A stretch of 64,000 bases of DNA from Colwellia sp. E2M01 (GTDB lineage Bacteria; Pseudomonadota; Gammaproteobacteria; Enterobacterales; Alteromonadaceae). A program made the translations under genes and the position numbers. The stretch is taken from positions 12,384 through 76,383 of the forward strand of contig NZ_JAHKPR010000076.1 of the NCBI RefSeq assembly GCF_018860585.1. The letters are read 5' to 3'. Under the pieces are notes generated by a model. The model ran no database searches, had not been told where the DNA came from, and saw only the letters and a program-made list of their open reading frames with translations. Below are positions 34,878 through 45,069 of this stretch, piece by piece (the stretch's first letter is position 1; each line of letters begins with the position of its first letter).

Positions 34878-35450
34878 ATGACCAAGGATGAATTTTTAGC
34901 ACGCTTTAATTTATTAACTTTGGTTGAATCTGAACATATTTATAAACATCCTTTACCTTTACGCTCTGCCGCCGTACTTATTGCGTTAATTGACACTAAT
35001 AATGGTTTACAAGTCTTACTCACCAAACGCGCCAGTCATTTAAAGCATCACGCCTCACAAATAAGCTTCCCAGGTGGCAAGGTTGAACAATATGACGCGT
35101 CTTTAGTCGATACTGCATTAAGAGAAGCCTTTGAAGAAATAGGTTTACGCCAAAATAATATAACTATTGTTGGTCAGCTTCCGCCTTATGAAACACTGAG
35201 TGGCTTTCAAATAACGCCTGTGGTTGGTATTGTTAAATCAGCTCAAAGTTATTTAATGGATACTGGTGAAGTTGCTGAAATATTTCATGTACCATTACAG
35301 CATTTTTTAACACTAAGTAATCACAGGGTTGTCAGTTCAACCCTTAATGGTTTTCAACATAACGTACATTTTTTTCCTTACAAGCATTACAACATCTGGG
35401 GCGCAACGGCAGTAATGCTCAAAGATTTAGTCGCCCATATTAATTTTTAG
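34878..35450 (+). CDS. nudL: Nudix hydrolase NudL (CoA pyrophosphatase type)
   Basis: The 190-aa protein has the NudL/YeaB pattern: LLTKRASHLKHHASQISFPGG followed by the Nudix helix REAFEEIGL. The UPF0035 element HHASQISFPGGK identifies the CoA pyrophosphatase subgroup. It likely cuts CoA or a similar diphosphate. It lies 6 bp after pabB, the arrangement also found in enteric bacteria (pabB-nudL), which supports the call. Confidence 0.92.
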   Translation: MTKDEFLARFNLLTLVESEHIYKHPLPLRSAAVLIALIDTNNGLQVLLTKRASHLKHHASQISFPGGKVEQYDASLVDTALREAFEEIGLRQNNITIVGQLPPYETLSGFQITPVVGIVKSAQSYLMDTGEVAEIFHVPLQHFLTLSNHRVVSSTLNGFQHNVHFFPYKHYNIWGATAVMLKDLVAHINF

Positions 35451-35536
35451 TTTAAGTGTTTACTCGAACCGCCATGACATTTTCATAATTGGATCACCGC
35501 CAAGATACCTCTGGGGATGACGCACCTATACAAAGT

Positions 35537-35560
35537 GCATAGGCATAGGCATAGGCATAT
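35537..35560. repeat. Hexamer repeat GCATAG upstream of the aldehyde dehydrogenase gene
   Basis: Three exact GCATAG units followed by GCATAT lie 22 bp upstream of the start codon at 35583. Changes in copy number would alter the leader length. No function is known. Confidence 0.7.
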
Positions 35561-35582
35561 AACATAATATAACCAAGGTGAA

Positions 35583-36995
35583 ATGAATATGATTCATAAT
35601 AAGCAATCTCTAACCGCTATTTTAGCTAAACAGCAATTGGCTTATAAACTATCACCAGCACCTTCTATTGATTATAGAAAAATTCAATTAATGGCCTTAA
35701 AAGAAGCCTTATTATCACATCAAGAGGCTTTAATATCAGCACTCAATAGCGATTATGGACAACGCGCCAAACAAGACAGTTTAATTGCTGATATTTTGCC
35801 TTGTATCATGAATATAAAGTACACCCTTAAAAACCTTAAAAAATGGACGAAACCACAGCGCCGTCATTCAGGGTTATTGCTATCGCCTGCAAAAGTTACT
35901 GTGCATTACCAACCTCTTGGCGTGATCGGTATTATGGTGCCATGGAATTTTCCAGTGATGTTATCAATCGGTCCTTTAATTACCGCTTTGGCCGCGGGTA
36001 ATCGCGCTATGATTAAGTTATCTGAATATACTCCTGCAACAAATGCAGTACTTAGCACCATGCTCGCTAGTATTTTTGACAGTGAAATTGTCGCTGTAAT
36101 TGAAGGTGAAGCCGATGTTGCGGCTGATTTTTCAGCACTGCCTTTTAATCATTTATTGTTTACCGGCTCAACAAATATAGGCAAGCACGTTATGCGTGCT
36201 GCTGCGGATAACTTAACTCCCGTCACTTTAGAATTAGGTGGGAAATCACCGGTAATTATTACTGACGACATAACTATTGAAACAGCCGTTGAGCGCTTAA
36301 TTTATGGTAAATGTTTAAATGCTGGACAAATATGCGTTGCCCCTGATTATGTTTTTTGCCCTGAAGCTAAGGTCGAGGAATTTATTAAGGCTTATCAACA
36401 CAAATTTCAAACAATGTATCCTAACAATGAAAATAGTGACTACACGAATATAATCAATGAGACTCAGCATCAACGTTTACTCACTTGGCTTGATGATGCC
36501 AAAGCTAAAGGTGCGACGGTAATTTCAGCAAGCAGTGAAAAAGTAGATCGATCTTCAAGGCAACTTGCCACGCAATTAATTACTGAAGTAAATGACGATA
36601 TGTTAATCATGCAAGAAGAAATTTTTGGCCCTTTGTTGCCAATATTGCCATACAAAGAGCTTGATGATGTTGTAAATTATATTAATGATCGCCCTCGCCC
36701 ATTGGCTTTATACATCATGAGTTTTGATAAAAGCACACAACAATTAATTCTTGATAAAACTCACTCAGGTGGTGTAGGTATAAATGATACGGTTATGCAT
36801 GTTGCTGCAGACGATGCACCTTTTGGTGGTATTGGTGATTCAGGGATGGGACATTATCACGGTAAAGAAGGATTTTTAACTTTTTCAAAGGCGAAAACAG
36901 TACTAACACAAGGTAAATTGAATATGGGCAAGTTTATCCACCCGCCTTATGAGCGTTTTGCTCAAAAATTACTGTTGAAGATTTTTATGCGATAA
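35583..36995 (+). CDS. Coniferyl-aldehyde-dehydrogenase-like NAD(P)+ aldehyde dehydrogenase
   Basis: The 470-aa protein is a class 3-type aldehyde dehydrogenase: GVIGIMVPWNFPVMLS, FTGSTNIGKHVM, the catalytic Glu in ELGGKSPVI and the catalytic Cys at about residue 251 in NAGQICVAPDYV. The C-terminus keeps HGKEGFLTFSKAKTV. This subgroup, with VAPDY, is usually annotated as coniferyl aldehyde dehydrogenase (CalB) and acts on a range of aldehydes; the natural substrate here is unknown. AAGGTG lies just before the ATG; a second ATG at 35589 is possible. Confidence 0.85.
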   Translation: MNMIHNKQSLTAILAKQQLAYKLSPAPSIDYRKIQLMALKEALLSHQEALISALNSDYGQRAKQDSLIADILPCIMNIKYTLKNLKKWTKPQRRHSGLLLSPAKVTVHYQPLGVIGIMVPWNFPVMLSIGPLITALAAGNRAMIKLSEYTPATNAVLSTMLASIFDSEIVAVIEGEADVAADFSALPFNHLLFTGSTNIGKHVMRAAADNLTPVTLELGGKSPVIITDDITIETAVERLIYGKCLNAGQICVAPDYVFCPEAKVEEFIKAYQHKFQTMYPNNENSDYTNIINETQHQRLLTWLDDAKAKGATVISASSEKVDRSSRQLATQLITEVNDDMLIMQEEIFGPLLPILPYKELDDVVNYINDRPRPLALYIMSFDKSTQQLILDKTHSGGVGINDTVMHVAADDAPFGGIGDSGMGHYHGKEGFLTFSKAKTVLTQGKLNMGKFIHPPYERFAQKLLLKIFMR

Positions 36996-37167
36996 CGCTA
37001 ACTGTTTTTTATTAGTAGCCTTTTCCTTAGGTCTATAATTTATGTCTAAACTTGTGTCTAAACTTATGACTAAGCGAAACTACTACCGATAAAAAATAAG
37101 CACTCTTTAGCATACAAAGATCGTATAAAGACGACTCTGATAAGTTTGTATTCAATCTGTAGAAAAT

Positions 37168-37210
37168 AAAAAGCCAATAATTATTAGTTAAAGTAATTTA
37201 TTGGCTTTTT
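37168..37210. terminator. Bidirectional terminator between the aldehyde dehydrogenase gene and thyA
   Basis: AAAAAGCCAATAA (37168-37180) pairs with TTATTGGCTTTTT (37198-37210) over 13 bp with a 17-nt loop, between convergent genes. Confidence 0.75.
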
Positions 37211-37283
37211 GAGAGACTAGAAGCTTAAATTAATACAGAGCTTAAATCACAACTCAAATCAGAGCTAAAAGACCTTGTAATAA

Positions 37284-38135
37284 TTACACTGCAAATGGGT
37301 ATTTAATTGCATCATGGCACTCATAGCCTTCAACAGTAAAGTCATCCATGGTTACCCAAGTTTCCAGATCTTCTAATGTTTTTATTTTAGGGTTAATGAT
37401 CAATTTAGGTAATGGAAGCGGCTCACGCTTTAATTGCACGTCTTGCATCAATTGTAATTGGTCTTCATAAATATGAGCATTCACAATTTTATGATACGCC
37501 GTACCTGCTTTTTTCCCTGTTATTTGTGCCATTAGCGCTAAAAAAGTAAATACTTGCACTTGATTAAAATTAAGACCTAGTGGAACGTCACACGAGCGCT
37601 GAAAACTTGTCAAATGCAAGGTATCTCCCACTAAAGAAAAATTGTGAGTGTGCATGCAGGGGCGTAAACAGCCCATGTGAAATTCACCGGGATTATAAAA
37701 GGTTAAAATTTCTGCGCGATCATCAATACCATTAGTGAGGTTATCAACAATCTTTTTAAGTTGATCAATGCTACCACCATCTGGTTTTGCCCAACTACGA
37801 CCTTGAATACCATAAACACGGCCCATATCATCTTCACCTTTACGGTGAGAGTTATTGAGCCAATCTTCATTTAAGTTAGCATTTGCATCCCATGTTTTAG
37901 TGCCTAATTTACGAAAATCTGCGGCGTTATCGTAACCTCGAATATAACCAATAAACTCAGCAATAGCAGATTTAAAGAAGCTTTTACGGGTGGTTATTAA
38001 AGGGAATTCATTATCGCCAACGTTATATTGCAAATCGGCGTTAATCACAGTTAAACAACGTTTACCTGTGCGCTCGTTCTCAATCCAAGTGCCTTCATCA
38101 ATAATTCGTTGACATAAATCTAAATAAGCGCGCAT
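37284..38135 (-). CDS. thyA: Thymidylate synthase
   Basis: The 283-aa protein is a standard ThyA. It has the dUMP-phosphate site RDDRAEI-like segment, the catalytic Cys in [14 protein letters not shown] and the C-terminal YPFAV. It is somewhat longer than the 264-aa E. coli enzyme because of an extra segment near residues 85-110. It makes dTMP from dUMP with methylene-tetrahydrofolate. Its ATG shares one base with the lgt stop (TAATG), so the lgt-thyA pair is translationally coupled, as in E. coli. Confidence 0.95.
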   Translation of the reverse strand: MRAYLDLCQRIIDEGTWIENERTGKRCLTVINADLQYNVGDNEFPLITTRKSFFKSAIAEFIGYIRGYDNAADFRKLGTKTWDANANLNEDWLNNSHRKGEDDMGRVYGIQGRSWAKPDGGSIDQLKKIVDNLTNGIDDRAEILTFYNPGEFHMGCLRPCMHTHNFSLVGDTLHLTSFQRSCDVPLGLNFNQVQVFTFLALMAQITGKKAGTAYHKIVNAHIYEDQLQLMQDVQLKREPLPLPKLIINPKIKTLEDLETWVTMDDFTVEGYECHDAIKYPFAV

Positions 38136-38986
38136 TAGCTGTTCCCTTTTATTGTTTTTTTAGTGTTTGAGCCATTCTGACTAATTGCTGACTTTTGTTG
38201 TGCTAAATGGCCTACGTAAATCATTAATATCCCCGCTAAAATCATTGGAATACTTAATATTTGCCCTTTTGAAATGAAAGAGAAATATAAACCAAGGTGA
38301 GCATCAGGCTCGCGGAAAAACTCAACGATACTTCTAAACACACCGTAACCAATTAAGAATACACCTGATGCTAACCCTAAACGATTAGTTTTACGGCTAA
38401 TAAAGTATAAAATAGCAAAAAGTACTACTCCTTCTAAAGCGAATTCATACAATTGTGACGGATGACGAGGCAGTTGTAACGGATCGGTAGGAAACACCAT
38501 AGCCCATGGCACATCAGTCTCACGCCCCCAAAGCTCAGCATTAATAAAGTTACCTAAACGGCCCATACCTAAACCAATAGGTACGAGAGGCGCAACAAAA
38601 TCACCTACCGTTAAAAAGGATTTATTGGTTTTACGAGCAAAAATAAATATAGCTAAAATAACCCCTAACAAACCACCATGGAATGACATTCCACCTTGCC
38701 ATATTTCAAATAAATACAAAGGATCAGATAAGAAATATTCAAACTGATAAAACAGCACGTAACCAACACGACCACCTAAAATAACACCTAAAAAACTGTA
38801 AAATAATAAATCACTTACTTGTTCACGTGTCCATTCACCTTTGCTGTTATCAGCGGCTTTATTTGCCAAAAACATAGCGGCAAGAAAACCAATTAAATAC
38901 ATAGCACCATACCAACGCAGTGATACTGGACCAATACTAAAAATAATTGGGTCTATTACAGGAAATTGTAAAAACTGATCTGTCAT
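38135..38986 (-). CDS. lgt: Prolipoprotein diacylglyceryl transferase
   Basis: The 283-aa inner-membrane protein has seven predicted helices and the Lgt signature [22 protein letters not shown] with the key Arg and Asn residues, plus the HPSQLYEF motif and FREPDAHLG near the end. Lgt adds diacylglycerol to the lipobox Cys of lipoproteins. It forms an operon with thyA through a one-base overlap. The upstream region holds direct and inverted repeats. Confidence 0.95.
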   Translation of the reverse strand: MTDQFLQFPVIDPIIFSIGPVSLRWYGAMYLIGFLAAMFLANKAADNSKGEWTREQVSDLLFYSFLGVILGGRVGYVLFYQFEYFLSDPLYLFEIWQGGMSFHGGLLGVILAIFIFARKTNKSFLTVGDFVAPLVPIGLGMGRLGNFINAELWGRETDVPWAMVFPTDPLQLPRHPSQLYEFALEGVVLFAILYFISRKTNRLGLASGVFLIGYGVFRSIVEFFREPDAHLGLYFSFISKGQILSIPMILAGILMIYVGHLAQQKSAISQNGSNTKKTIKGNS

Positions 38987-39072
38987 TGCTTATCCGTCTC
39001 TTTAAGGGGGAATTTAAAATATAATTAGGTAATAACTTAGTTTGAGCTAATTAGTACATGAGTATTGGTTAT

Positions 39073-39126
39073 TTGAACATTGTTTACTTGAACACTGTTT
39101 ATTGACAACATCATGTCAATAAACAG
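39073..39126. promoter_or_regulatory. Direct repeat plus 13-bp inverted repeat upstream of lgt
   Basis: TTGAACATTGTTTAC (39073-39087) is repeated as TTGAACACTGTTTAT (39088-39102). The second copy runs into a perfect inverted repeat, CTGTTTATTGACA (39095-39107) with TGTCAATAAACAG (39114-39126), loop ACATCA. No T-run follows on either strand. It could be an operator or a weak terminator of the upstream TauE gene. Confidence 0.45.
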
Positions 39127-39203
39127 ACATTTTCGTTATGGTTTACCATCTTTTTATCGAGCTAGTATACGTGTTTAAATATTAAATTTCTTCGTTAAAG
39201 CAC

Positions 39204-40007
39204 TTAACCGAGCATCATTTTTATTGCCACAAAAATAAGAAACACTGCAAAAAACTTATTTAATGTTTTAACAGGTAATTTACTCGCAAGTTTAACTCCT
39301 ATAGGCGCGACAAGCGATGAACTAACAACAATACCAAATAAGGCTGGTAAGTAAATATAACCAATACTCCAATCAGGCAAGTTAGCTACATTCCAACCCG
39401 TGATAATGTAGCCAATAGAGCCAAATAGCGCAACCATAACCCCACAAGCAGTGGCAATACCAATAGCATGCCTTACCCGTAAACCAAAAAAACTCAAAGC
39501 AGGAACCAATATAGCACCACCAGCAATGCCCATTAAACTTGAGGTTATGCCAGTAATAAAGCTCAATAACTGCAACACATAAGCAGCAGGGAGCGATTTA
39601 ACTTCGCTTACCTTACTGGCTTTTATTGACAATAACATATAAACCGCAAGTAAAATAACCACGATAGAGAAAAAGTGAGTGAGTGTTTTTACAGAAAGCG
39701 AATCTGCAATAAAAGCGCCCATTAAAGCGCCAACAGCGACTAAAACCATTAACTGTTTTGCTAGCTGCCAAGGAATATTATGATTTTTATGATGTGCAAA
39801 AGCTGCACTTGTGGAAGTAATAACAATAGCTGCTAAAGAAGTACCAAGCGACATAGGAAAAATAATATCATTACTTACTCCTATCATAGGCAACAAATAA
39901 ATAAGTGCGGGGACAATAATAAGGCCACCACCGATTCCTAACAACCCAGCCAGAAAACCAACGATGCTGCCTAAGACAATACAAGAAATTAATACCGTTA
40001 AAATCAT
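39204..40007 (-). CDS. TauE/SafE-family membrane exporter
   Basis: The 267-aa protein has about eight membrane helices in two halves, each with the TauE repeat: GFLAGLLGIGGGLIIVPAL in the first half and GITSSLMGIAGGAILVPAL in the second. Members move sulfite, sulfoacetate or other small organic anions. The substrate is not evident. It lies 100 bp downstream of ptsP on the same strand and might be read through from it. Confidence 0.88.
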   Translation of the reverse strand: MILTVLISCIVLGSIVGFLAGLLGIGGGLIIVPALIYLLPMIGVSNDIIFPMSLGTSLAAIVITSTSAAFAHHKNHNIPWQLAKQLMVLVAVGALMGAFIADSLSVKTLTHFFSIVVILLAVYMLLSIKASKVSEVKSLPAAYVLQLLSFITGITSSLMGIAGGAILVPALSFFGLRVRHAIGIATACGVMVALFGSIGYIITGWNVANLPDWSIGYIYLPALFGIVVSSSLVAPIGVKLASKLPVKTLNKFFAVFLIFVAIKMMLG

Positions 40008-40107
40008 CTGCTGTGCGGAAAACCGCTCCCCAAAAGGTTATAAACTAGTTATTTCTATTACGTCAGATAAATGAAAGAATCTCTTTATTATGATAGGATA
40101 AGTGCGC

Positions 40108-42459
40108 TTAAAAACCAGCACGAATAAAACCACCAAGCCCAAATATTTCAAGCTGTTCATTAAGATAGCTATGCACTTCTTTCGTTGTTGATAATGTTAA
40201 CGTTTTATCTAATAAGTTTACTGCTTGTTCAAAAGTAATATGACGAATTACCCATTTGATACGTGGTACATTGTGACCATTCATACTTATTTTATCAAAG
40301 CCCATTGCTAATAATAAAATAGCGCCGGCTGGCTCTGAAGCTAACTCACCACACAAACTGATAGGGGTTAAATATTGTGCCGATTGCTTCGCTAAGCTAT
40401 TTAAAGCACTTAATACCGCAGGATGAAAAGCATCGTATAAATTAGCCACTTGACTATTATTTCTGTCAACGGCTAATAAATATTGAGTAAGGTCATTACT
40501 ACCCACCGAGAAAAAATCAACGCGTTTCGACAAAGCTTCCATTTGAAAAATTACCGATGGAACTTCTAACATAATACCTATTTTAGGGCGAGTTAACGCA
40601 GCAGAAACCGCTTTAGCTTTTTGTTGTGCCTGAAGTAATGTTAACTGATTTTGGCTGTTATTAGACATTAACTCATTGGCAATATCAGTGGTTAATTCAA
40701 CTTTTAACTCAAAAAATGCCTGATTGATTAACCTAACCGCTTCATCAACTTCCTCAACACTTGAGATCATCGGCAACATAATTTCTAAGTTATTCAAACC
40801 TTGATTAGCGCGTAACATGGCTCTAACTTGCACAAGAAATATTTCAGGATGATCTAAGGTTATTCTAATGCCACGCCAGCCAAGAAAGGGGTTTTCCTCA
40901 GTAATAGGAAAATAAGGTAGTGACTTATCGCCACCAACATCCAATGTACGCATGGTCACGCCATGTTTTGGAAACGCTTGTAATACTTTACGATAAATCT
41001 GTGTTTGCTCTTGCTCTGAAGGGAAACAACTACGTGTCATAAACGGGATTTCAGTACGATACAAACCAATACCTAAAGCGCCCAGTTTAGCTGAGTGTTC
41101 AAAACCTGCTGATAACCCGGCATTGAGTAACACTTCAATAGCTCTTCCATCTTGCGTTATGCATGGCAAATCTGCCACTTCCATAACTTTATTGGTTAGC
41201 TCTTCTTCTTGGTTGAGTAAATATTCGTATTCTTGTTTTAACGTGTCGTTAGGGTTGATAAATAACTGACCGCTATAACCATCAATAATTGCCTGCTGTT
41301 GGTGTAACTGGCTCAATACAACGGCATTTACTCCCATAACAGCTGGCAAGCCTAATGAACGTGCAATAATAGCGGCATGGGAGTTATTAGAGCCTGATAG
41401 CGAAATAATTCCTAACAAACCTTGATGTTGATATTGCGCAACCATTGAAGCACTGACATCTTGAGCAAGTAAAATAAATTGTTGAGGTAATGTTAATTCT
41501 TCTTGAGATTGCTGCTGAAGGTGTACTAGCAAACGCGTGCCTAAATCACGTATATCACTAGCACGCTCGCGAAAATAACTGTCGTCTAATGCTTCAAATT
41601 GACTAATATAATGTTCAATTACTAATTTAAGAGCACTGTCTGCACGCCAGCCTTCATTAATTTTAGCAGTAATCTCTTGCCCTAAATTTGCTTGTTCTAA
41701 TAACTGTTTATAAACATCAAAAATAGCTAAGCTATCATCATTAATCGTTTCACTAAGTTTATTACTTAATTGATTAAACTCTTGACGGGTATTTTCAACA
41801 GCTTGTTCAAAACGTAATAATTGATTGTTGGTATCATCAGATTTTTTTAATGATATAGCAGCGAGATCGGCTTGCGGCTGACATACAACAATTTCACTTA
41901 ACGCAATACCTGGAGAGCCAGCAATACCATGTAGTTGTTTAACTCCTTGGTTTCTCTCTTCTTGTTGATTAAGCAAGCTTTTAATTTCAGCATTCGCTAA
42001 GGCGTTTGCTAATTGCGCACTCAAGGTAACTAAAAAGGCCTCGTCATTTTCGGTAAACAACCGAGACTCTGTTTGTTGTACCGACAAAATACCAATAACT
42101 TTTCGTTGATGAATTATGGGGGTGCCAAGAAAAGCATTAAAGTCATCTTCTTCAACTTCAGGGGCATGAATAAAGTCTTGATGTTTATGGGCGTCAGATA
42201 TATTTAACGGCTCTTCACGTTGACCAACTAAACCAATTAAGCCTTCAGAAAAGCCTATACAGGTTTGCCCTTGTGAGCCCTTAGCTAAACCGTCAGATGC
42301 CATTAATACAAAGTGTTGCTGATTATAATCGGCAAGATAAATTGAACAACAATCCGTTGCCATCGCTTTTTTTACGCTAGTTACTATACGTTCAAGCGCA
42401 ACTTGCAACTCTGCTTCTTGGCTAAACTCCAAGACGATACGGCGTAAAGTAGTTAACAT
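40108..42459 (-). CDS. ptsP: PTS-Ntr enzyme I, PtsP
   Basis: The 783-aa protein has an N-terminal GAF domain (about 15-160) followed by the enzyme I parts: the phosphohistidine site in SGSNNSHAAIIARSLGLPAV, then the PEP-binding barrel with RTEIPFM, LDVGGDKSLPYF and GIMLEVPSV, and the late SNDLTQY and CGELASEP. It starts the nitrogen phosphotransfer chain (PtsP to NPr to PtsN). E. coli PtsP has 748 aa; the extra residues are spread over the linkers. rppH-ptsP is the usual gene order in gammaproteobacteria and is kept here with a 211-bp gap. Confidence 0.94.
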   Translation of the reverse strand: MLTTLRRIVLEFSQEAELQVALERIVTSVKKAMATDCCSIYLADYNQQHFVLMASDGLAKGSQGQTCIGFSEGLIGLVGQREEPLNISDAHKHQDFIHAPEVEEDDFNAFLGTPIIHQRKVIGILSVQQTESRLFTENDEAFLVTLSAQLANALANAEIKSLLNQQEERNQGVKQLHGIAGSPGIALSEIVVCQPQADLAAISLKKSDDTNNQLLRFEQAVENTRQEFNQLSNKLSETINDDSLAIFDVYKQLLEQANLGQEITAKINEGWRADSALKLVIEHYISQFEALDDSYFRERASDIRDLGTRLLVHLQQQSQEELTLPQQFILLAQDVSASMVAQYQHQGLLGIISLSGSNNSHAAIIARSLGLPAVMGVNAVVLSQLHQQQAIIDGYSGQLFINPNDTLKQEYEYLLNQEEELTNKVMEVADLPCITQDGRAIEVLLNAGLSAGFEHSAKLGALGIGLYRTEIPFMTRSCFPSEQEQTQIYRKVLQAFPKHGVTMRTLDVGGDKSLPYFPITEENPFLGWRGIRITLDHPEIFLVQVRAMLRANQGLNNLEIMLPMISSVEEVDEAVRLINQAFFELKVELTTDIANELMSNNSQNQLTLLQAQQKAKAVSAALTRPKIGIMLEVPSVIFQMEALSKRVDFFSVGSNDLTQYLLAVDRNNSQVANLYDAFHPAVLSALNSLAKQSAQYLTPISLCGELASEPAGAILLLAMGFDKISMNGHNVPRIKWVIRHITFEQAVNLLDKTLTLSTTKEVHSYLNEQLEIFGLGGFIRAGF

Positions 42460-42580
42460 TCTATTCCTTTGCGATGACTATAATTGAGCCAAGGTGTACT
42501 TTAGCACTTTCTTATTGAGTGCTTTGTAGTAAATAATTTAGTGAGTAAATATACCCGACTAATATTAAAGCTTGTAAATA

Positions 42581-42606
42581 AATAGCCCACAATAAAGTGG
42601 GCTATT
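42581..42606. terminator. Hairpin between rppH and ptsP
   Basis: AATAGCCCAC (42581-42590) and GTGGGCTATT (42597-42606) form a 10-bp stem with a 6-nt loop. The T-content behind it on the minus strand is low, so it may be a weak terminator or an RNA-processing site within the rppH-ptsP unit. Confidence 0.5.
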
Positions 42607-42670
42607 AGGATTCTTAACGCGAATCTTCAATCATAATAATAATTAATGTTTTTTATTAACAATAAAAAAT

Positions 42671-43201
42671 TTAAGCCCGACGTTTACGACGTTCTGGACG
42701 CCTTTCGTACGTTAACGGTAAAGCATAACTAGCGAACTCTTTCATGACCTTACGATAAACATCACGCTTAAAAGAAACTACCTGTCTCACTGGATACCAG
42801 TAACTTACCCATCGCCAATCATCAAACTCAGGATGCGAACTATGTAGTAAATCAACAGATGATTCAGCAGACGTTAATTTTAATAAAAACCATTTTTGTT
42901 TTTGACCAACACAAACAGGTTTAGAGTCATGTCTAATATAACGCTTTGGTAATCTATATTTTAACCAATGTTTGGTTGAAGCAACAATTTTCACGTGTTC
43001 AGGTTTTAAGCCAACTTCTTCATGTAACTCTCGATACATAGTTTCTTCAGCTGATTCACCTTCATCAACACCACCTTGTGGATATTGCCATGAATGTTGT
43101 CCAAACCGTCTTGCCCAAAATACTTGTCCCCTGTCATTAATTATTACTATGCCGACGTTGGCGCGATAGCCTTCGGCATCGATCACAGGAACTCCTGACA
43201 A
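42671..43201 (-). CDS. rppH: RNA 5'-pyrophosphohydrolase RppH
   Basis: The 176-aa protein matches RppH across its length: [21 protein letters not shown] at the start, the Nudix box [23 protein letters not shown], and [21 protein letters not shown]. The end is strongly basic ([10 protein letters not shown]). RppH removes pyrophosphate from 5'-triphosphate mRNA and so starts RNase E decay. It is placed upstream of ptsP as in related species. Confidence 0.95.
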   Translation of the reverse strand: MSGVPVIDAEGYRANVGIVIINDRGQVFWARRFGQHSWQYPQGGVDEGESAEETMYRELHEEVGLKPEHVKIVASTKHWLKYRLPKRYIRHDSKPVCVGQKQKWFLLKLTSAESSVDLLHSSHPEFDDWRWVSYWYPVRQVVSFKRDVYRKVMKEFASYALPLTYERRPERRKRRA

Positions 43202-43337
43202 TATATATAATACTTACTTCAATTCAATCATATTAACGGCTATTGGGCAAATGATTACTTTGATTTTTTTAGCAAATCTATGATAATAATGGTTAACTTA
43301 CTTTAGAAAATACCTGCAAGCTTATTTAACTTCCTAT

Positions 43338-44006
43338 ATGAACATTCCCTCCTCAGAACAAGAGCTGATCAATAGAGCGACAAACCTTGCTGGTTTAACC
43401 TTAGGTGAAATAGCCGAGCAAGCAGGTATTGCCGTACCAAAAGATTTAACCCGTAATAAAGGTTGGATAGGCTTGTTACTAGAACACGTTTTAGGTGCTA
43501 GTGCCAGTTCAAGACCTGAGCCAGACTTTCCTCACTTAGGCATTGAGTTAAAGACCTTACCTATAAATGAGCAGGCTAAACCGCTTGAAACAACCTTTGT
43601 TAGTGTCGCCCCTTTAACAGGCCTTGTGGGTATAAACTGGCATAATTGTTACGTGCGTAAAAAGTTAGCGCGGGTACTTTGGGTGCCTATTATTACCGAC
43701 AAAGCAGCACCAATTAGCGAGCGTTTAGTCGGAACGCCTTTTTTATGGTCACCCAATGCTGAAGAAGAAGCTCTACTCGCGCAAGATTGGCAAGAATTAA
43801 CTGATATGATAGTGCTAGGCGAAGTGGAAAATATTCACGGTAAACATGGCCAAGTGATGCAGTTAAGACCTAAAGCAGCAAACAGTAAAGCTAAAACGCA
43901 AGCGTTTGATAAAAAAGGCAAACCTTTTATGACATTACCCAGAGGCTTTTATCTCAAAATTAACTTTACCCAAGGTTTGTTACATCGCTATTTACGAATA
44001 AACTAA
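43338..44006 (+). CDS. mutH: DNA mismatch repair endonuclease MutH
   Basis: The 222-aa protein is a normal-length Mut[16 protein letters not shown], the nuclease core [14 protein letters not shown] with the acidic and Lys residues of the PD-(D/E)XK site, and the ending [19 protein letters not shown]. MutH cuts the unmethylated strand at hemimethylated GATC sites, so the organism is expected to have Dam methylation. It is divergent from rppH and converges with the YeaD-like gene with a 33-bp gap. Confidence 0.95.
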   Translation: MNIPSSEQELINRATNLAGLTLGEIAEQAGIAVPKDLTRNKGWIGLLLEHVLGASASSRPEPDFPHLGIELKTLPINEQAKPLETTFVSVAPLTGLVGINWHNCYVRKKLARVLWVPIITDKAAPISERLVGTPFLWSPNAEEEALLAQDWQELTDMIVLGEVENIHGKHGQVMQLRPKAANSKAKTQAFDKKGKPFMTLPRGFYLKINFTQGLLHRYLRIN

Positions 44007-44039
44007 AACAAGATAAACAATTAAAACTGAAATAAGTAA

Positions 44040-45008
44040 TTAAAGTTGAGATACCTTTATTGTTTGGCTAATAGTCACCGTTTTACCTGCCGGTAATGTT
44101 TGCCATTGGGTATTGGCCGCCTCTAAACAAACATACTCTTGTTCACCATGATCGTGAACATCAGCCATAGAGTTTGCTAATTCAGTACCTGGATTCCATA
44201 ACACCCACTGCTGACAATGTGTACTCACTATATCAATTCTTCGCTGCCACTGACTGTCAATGAGACTCATCTTATCACTACTATGATATACGCGGTCTAT
44301 CTCACCAACACAACTTACAGACTGTTGTTGCACATTGGATTTGCCTGTTACTTTATCGTCATATTCAACACCAGTTAACGCAGGAATAGTAATATTTTCA
44401 GGATTACTAACGCTAAAATAACTATGCAGAGCAGCCGAGTAATGTGTATCTTCTTTACTATGGTTACTCATCGCTAATGTTTGTTCAAAGTTTTTACCAA
44501 AAAATAGTGTCTGAGTTAATTGGTAAGCATTTGGCCAAAGTGGATGTTGGTTTTCACCGACTAAAGTTAAAACCAGGGTAACACCTTGCTCGTCAGCACT
44601 CACATCTGTAACTGTCCACGGTAACTGTCGAGCAAAGCCATGATTCACAGAGGCCGATAGTAATGGCTCTGTTTCGGTAATATTAACCTTTGATTTTTCC
44701 TCTGCGTCTAACGGTGGTGTTGCCATCGATTGAAGTTCAGGTCTTTTATACGGACCAAACCAAGGCCAACACAGTGGTATGCCACCTCGAATTGCTTTAC
44801 CTTTTTGGTAACTTGCTTGTTCGCTTAACCAAAAAATATCTTTATGCCCCGTTGGGGTAAAACTTAAAACATGACCACCATATAAGCTAACAACTGCAGT
44901 ACAATGCGCATGCGTAATAGTAAGTGCTTGATGGCTATCTCCCTCATTTTGACTTAATACTCGCGTGGTGACTTTAGTAAAAGGGTTTTCTAACAAACTT
45001 TTAGTCAT
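44040..45008 (-). CDS. Glucose-6-phosphate 1-epimerase-like (YeaD) mutarotase
   Basis: The 322-aa protein has the aldose-epimerase fold of the YeaD group: GGHVLSFTPTGHKDIFWLSE, the phosphate-binding GKAIRGGIPLCWPWFG, the catalytic His in VNHGFARQLPW, and a second His/Glu set in YSAALHSYFSVS and YVCLEAA. It interconverts anomers of hexose 6-phosphates. It is slightly longer than E. coli YeaD (294 aa). Monocistronic. Confidence 0.9.
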   Translation of the reverse strand: MTKSLLENPFTKVTTRVLSQNEGDSHQALTITHAHCTAVVSLYGGHVLSFTPTGHKDIFWLSEQASYQKGKAIRGGIPLCWPWFGPYKRPELQSMATPPLDAEEKSKVNITETEPLLSASVNHGFARQLPWTVTDVSADEQGVTLVLTLVGENQHPLWPNAYQLTQTLFFGKNFEQTLAMSNHSKEDTHYSAALHSYFSVSNPENITIPALTGVEYDDKVTGKSNVQQQSVSCVGEIDRVYHSSDKMSLIDSQWQRRIDIVSTHCQQWVLWNPGTELANSMADVHDHGEQEYVCLEAANTQWQTLPAGKTVTISQTIKVSQL

Positions 45009-45069
45009 GACGTATTTTCCTGCTATTTAATAGATTACTGTTGAATTTAAATAAGAATAAAAAGGTACT

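Noticed and set aside
37040-37080. Short repeats TGTCTAAACTTG / TGTCTAAACTTA
   Set aside because: Two short copies in an AT-rich non-coding gap; no related sequence elsewhere in the window.
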